Of a stretch of DNA of 6,753 nucleotides, positions 6,609 to 6,753 are shown in pieces (position 1 is the stretch's first letter; each line of letters opens with the position of its first letter). The DNA is from Actinomycetota bacterium (lineage in GTDB: Bacteria > Actinomycetota > Humimicrobiia > Humimicrobiales > Humimicrobiaceae). The notes under the pieces are model-generated. The model searched no databases, was not told the origin of the DNA, and worked only from the letters and a program-made list of their open reading frames with translations. Made by a program: the position numbers and the translations under genes. The stretch is from NCBI GenBank assembly GCA_015711775.1, contig JACVJB010000047.1:1-6753 (forward strand), written 5' to 3'.

Positions 6609-6640
6609 ATATTACCACAGTAATATTTTTGTTTATTTTT
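6609..6640. terminator. Terminator-like hairpin, possibly bidirectional
   Basis: ATATTAC (6609-6615) and GTAATAT (6620-6626) form a perfect 7-bp stem around the loop CACA, followed by a T-rich run through 6640. A-run bases at 6604-6607 precede the stem, so the opposite strand also shows a short T-run. The stem has one G-C pair only and is weak. It sits just after the 37-codon frame and before the right-hand repeat. Confidence 0.4.
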
Positions 6641-6726
6641 TATCCAAAATCCCCTGTTTATTATAAATTCATCCTTTCTGGTAAATGAATTAACAGTTTT
6701 AAGTAAATTACCCCGTCACATATCAT

Positions 6727-6753
6727 ATTTATACTTGAGGGATCCAAAAGGAA
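6727..6753 (+). repeat. 27-bp direct repeat, right copy at window end
   Basis: This copy differs from 4982-5008 at one position and runs exactly to the last base, so its true length is unknown. In the frame of the left copy it encodes SYLYLRDPKG, and that frame is open back to 6624 (for example VNELTVLSKLPRHI). The reverse strand is also open here (6663-6753), so coding sense is unresolved. Ending in a repeat is typical of an assembly break. Confidence 0.7.

Overview
The window looks like a bacterial contig of AT-rich, moderately low-GC DNA, from a Clostridia-like or spirochaete-like anaerobe. That guess rests on protein resemblance recalled from memory plus frequent AGG, ATA and CTT codons. 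The phylum cannot be fixed without a search. Good Shine-Dalgarno sequences precede both transporter genes, and sigma-70-like promoter elements are visible.

Positions 1-4847 form an intact, tightly packed operon on the + strand. It encodes a MarR-family repressor (185-655) and two half-transporters of a heterodimeric ABC exporter (649-2907 and 2904-4847). The genes overlap by 7 and 4 bases, so translational coupling is likely. A promoter with a perfect TTGACA -35 box lies upstream, and its -10 region sits inside nested palindromes that resemble a MarR operator. The simplest model is that the repressor controls its own transcription and that of the exporter, and releases DNA when it binds a toxic ligand. 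The two ATPases are complementary. The first lacks the catalytic Glu and switch His (Asp672 and Gln703 instead), and the second keeps both but has a weakened signature motif. The dimer should therefore have one hydrolytic and one degenerate ATP site. The first subunit also carries about 180 residues outside the membrane between TM1 and TM2, the most interesting protein feature here.

Positions 4848-6753 are decayed accessory DNA. They hold a short orphan reading frame, a 17-bp duplicated motif, and an AAA-ATPase/DUF4143 pseudogene (5122-6306) with an in-frame stop and a probable internal deletion. Fragments resembling ISL3 and IS91 transposases follow, then a terminator-like hairpin. A 27-bp near-identical direct repeat (4982-5008 and 6727-6753) brackets this segment, and the second copy ends exactly at the window edge.

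No rRNA, tRNA, CRISPR array or replication origin was recognised. I see no convincing new multi-gene system. The points worth following up are the extracytoplasmic domain, the operator layout and the repeat-bracketed graveyard.
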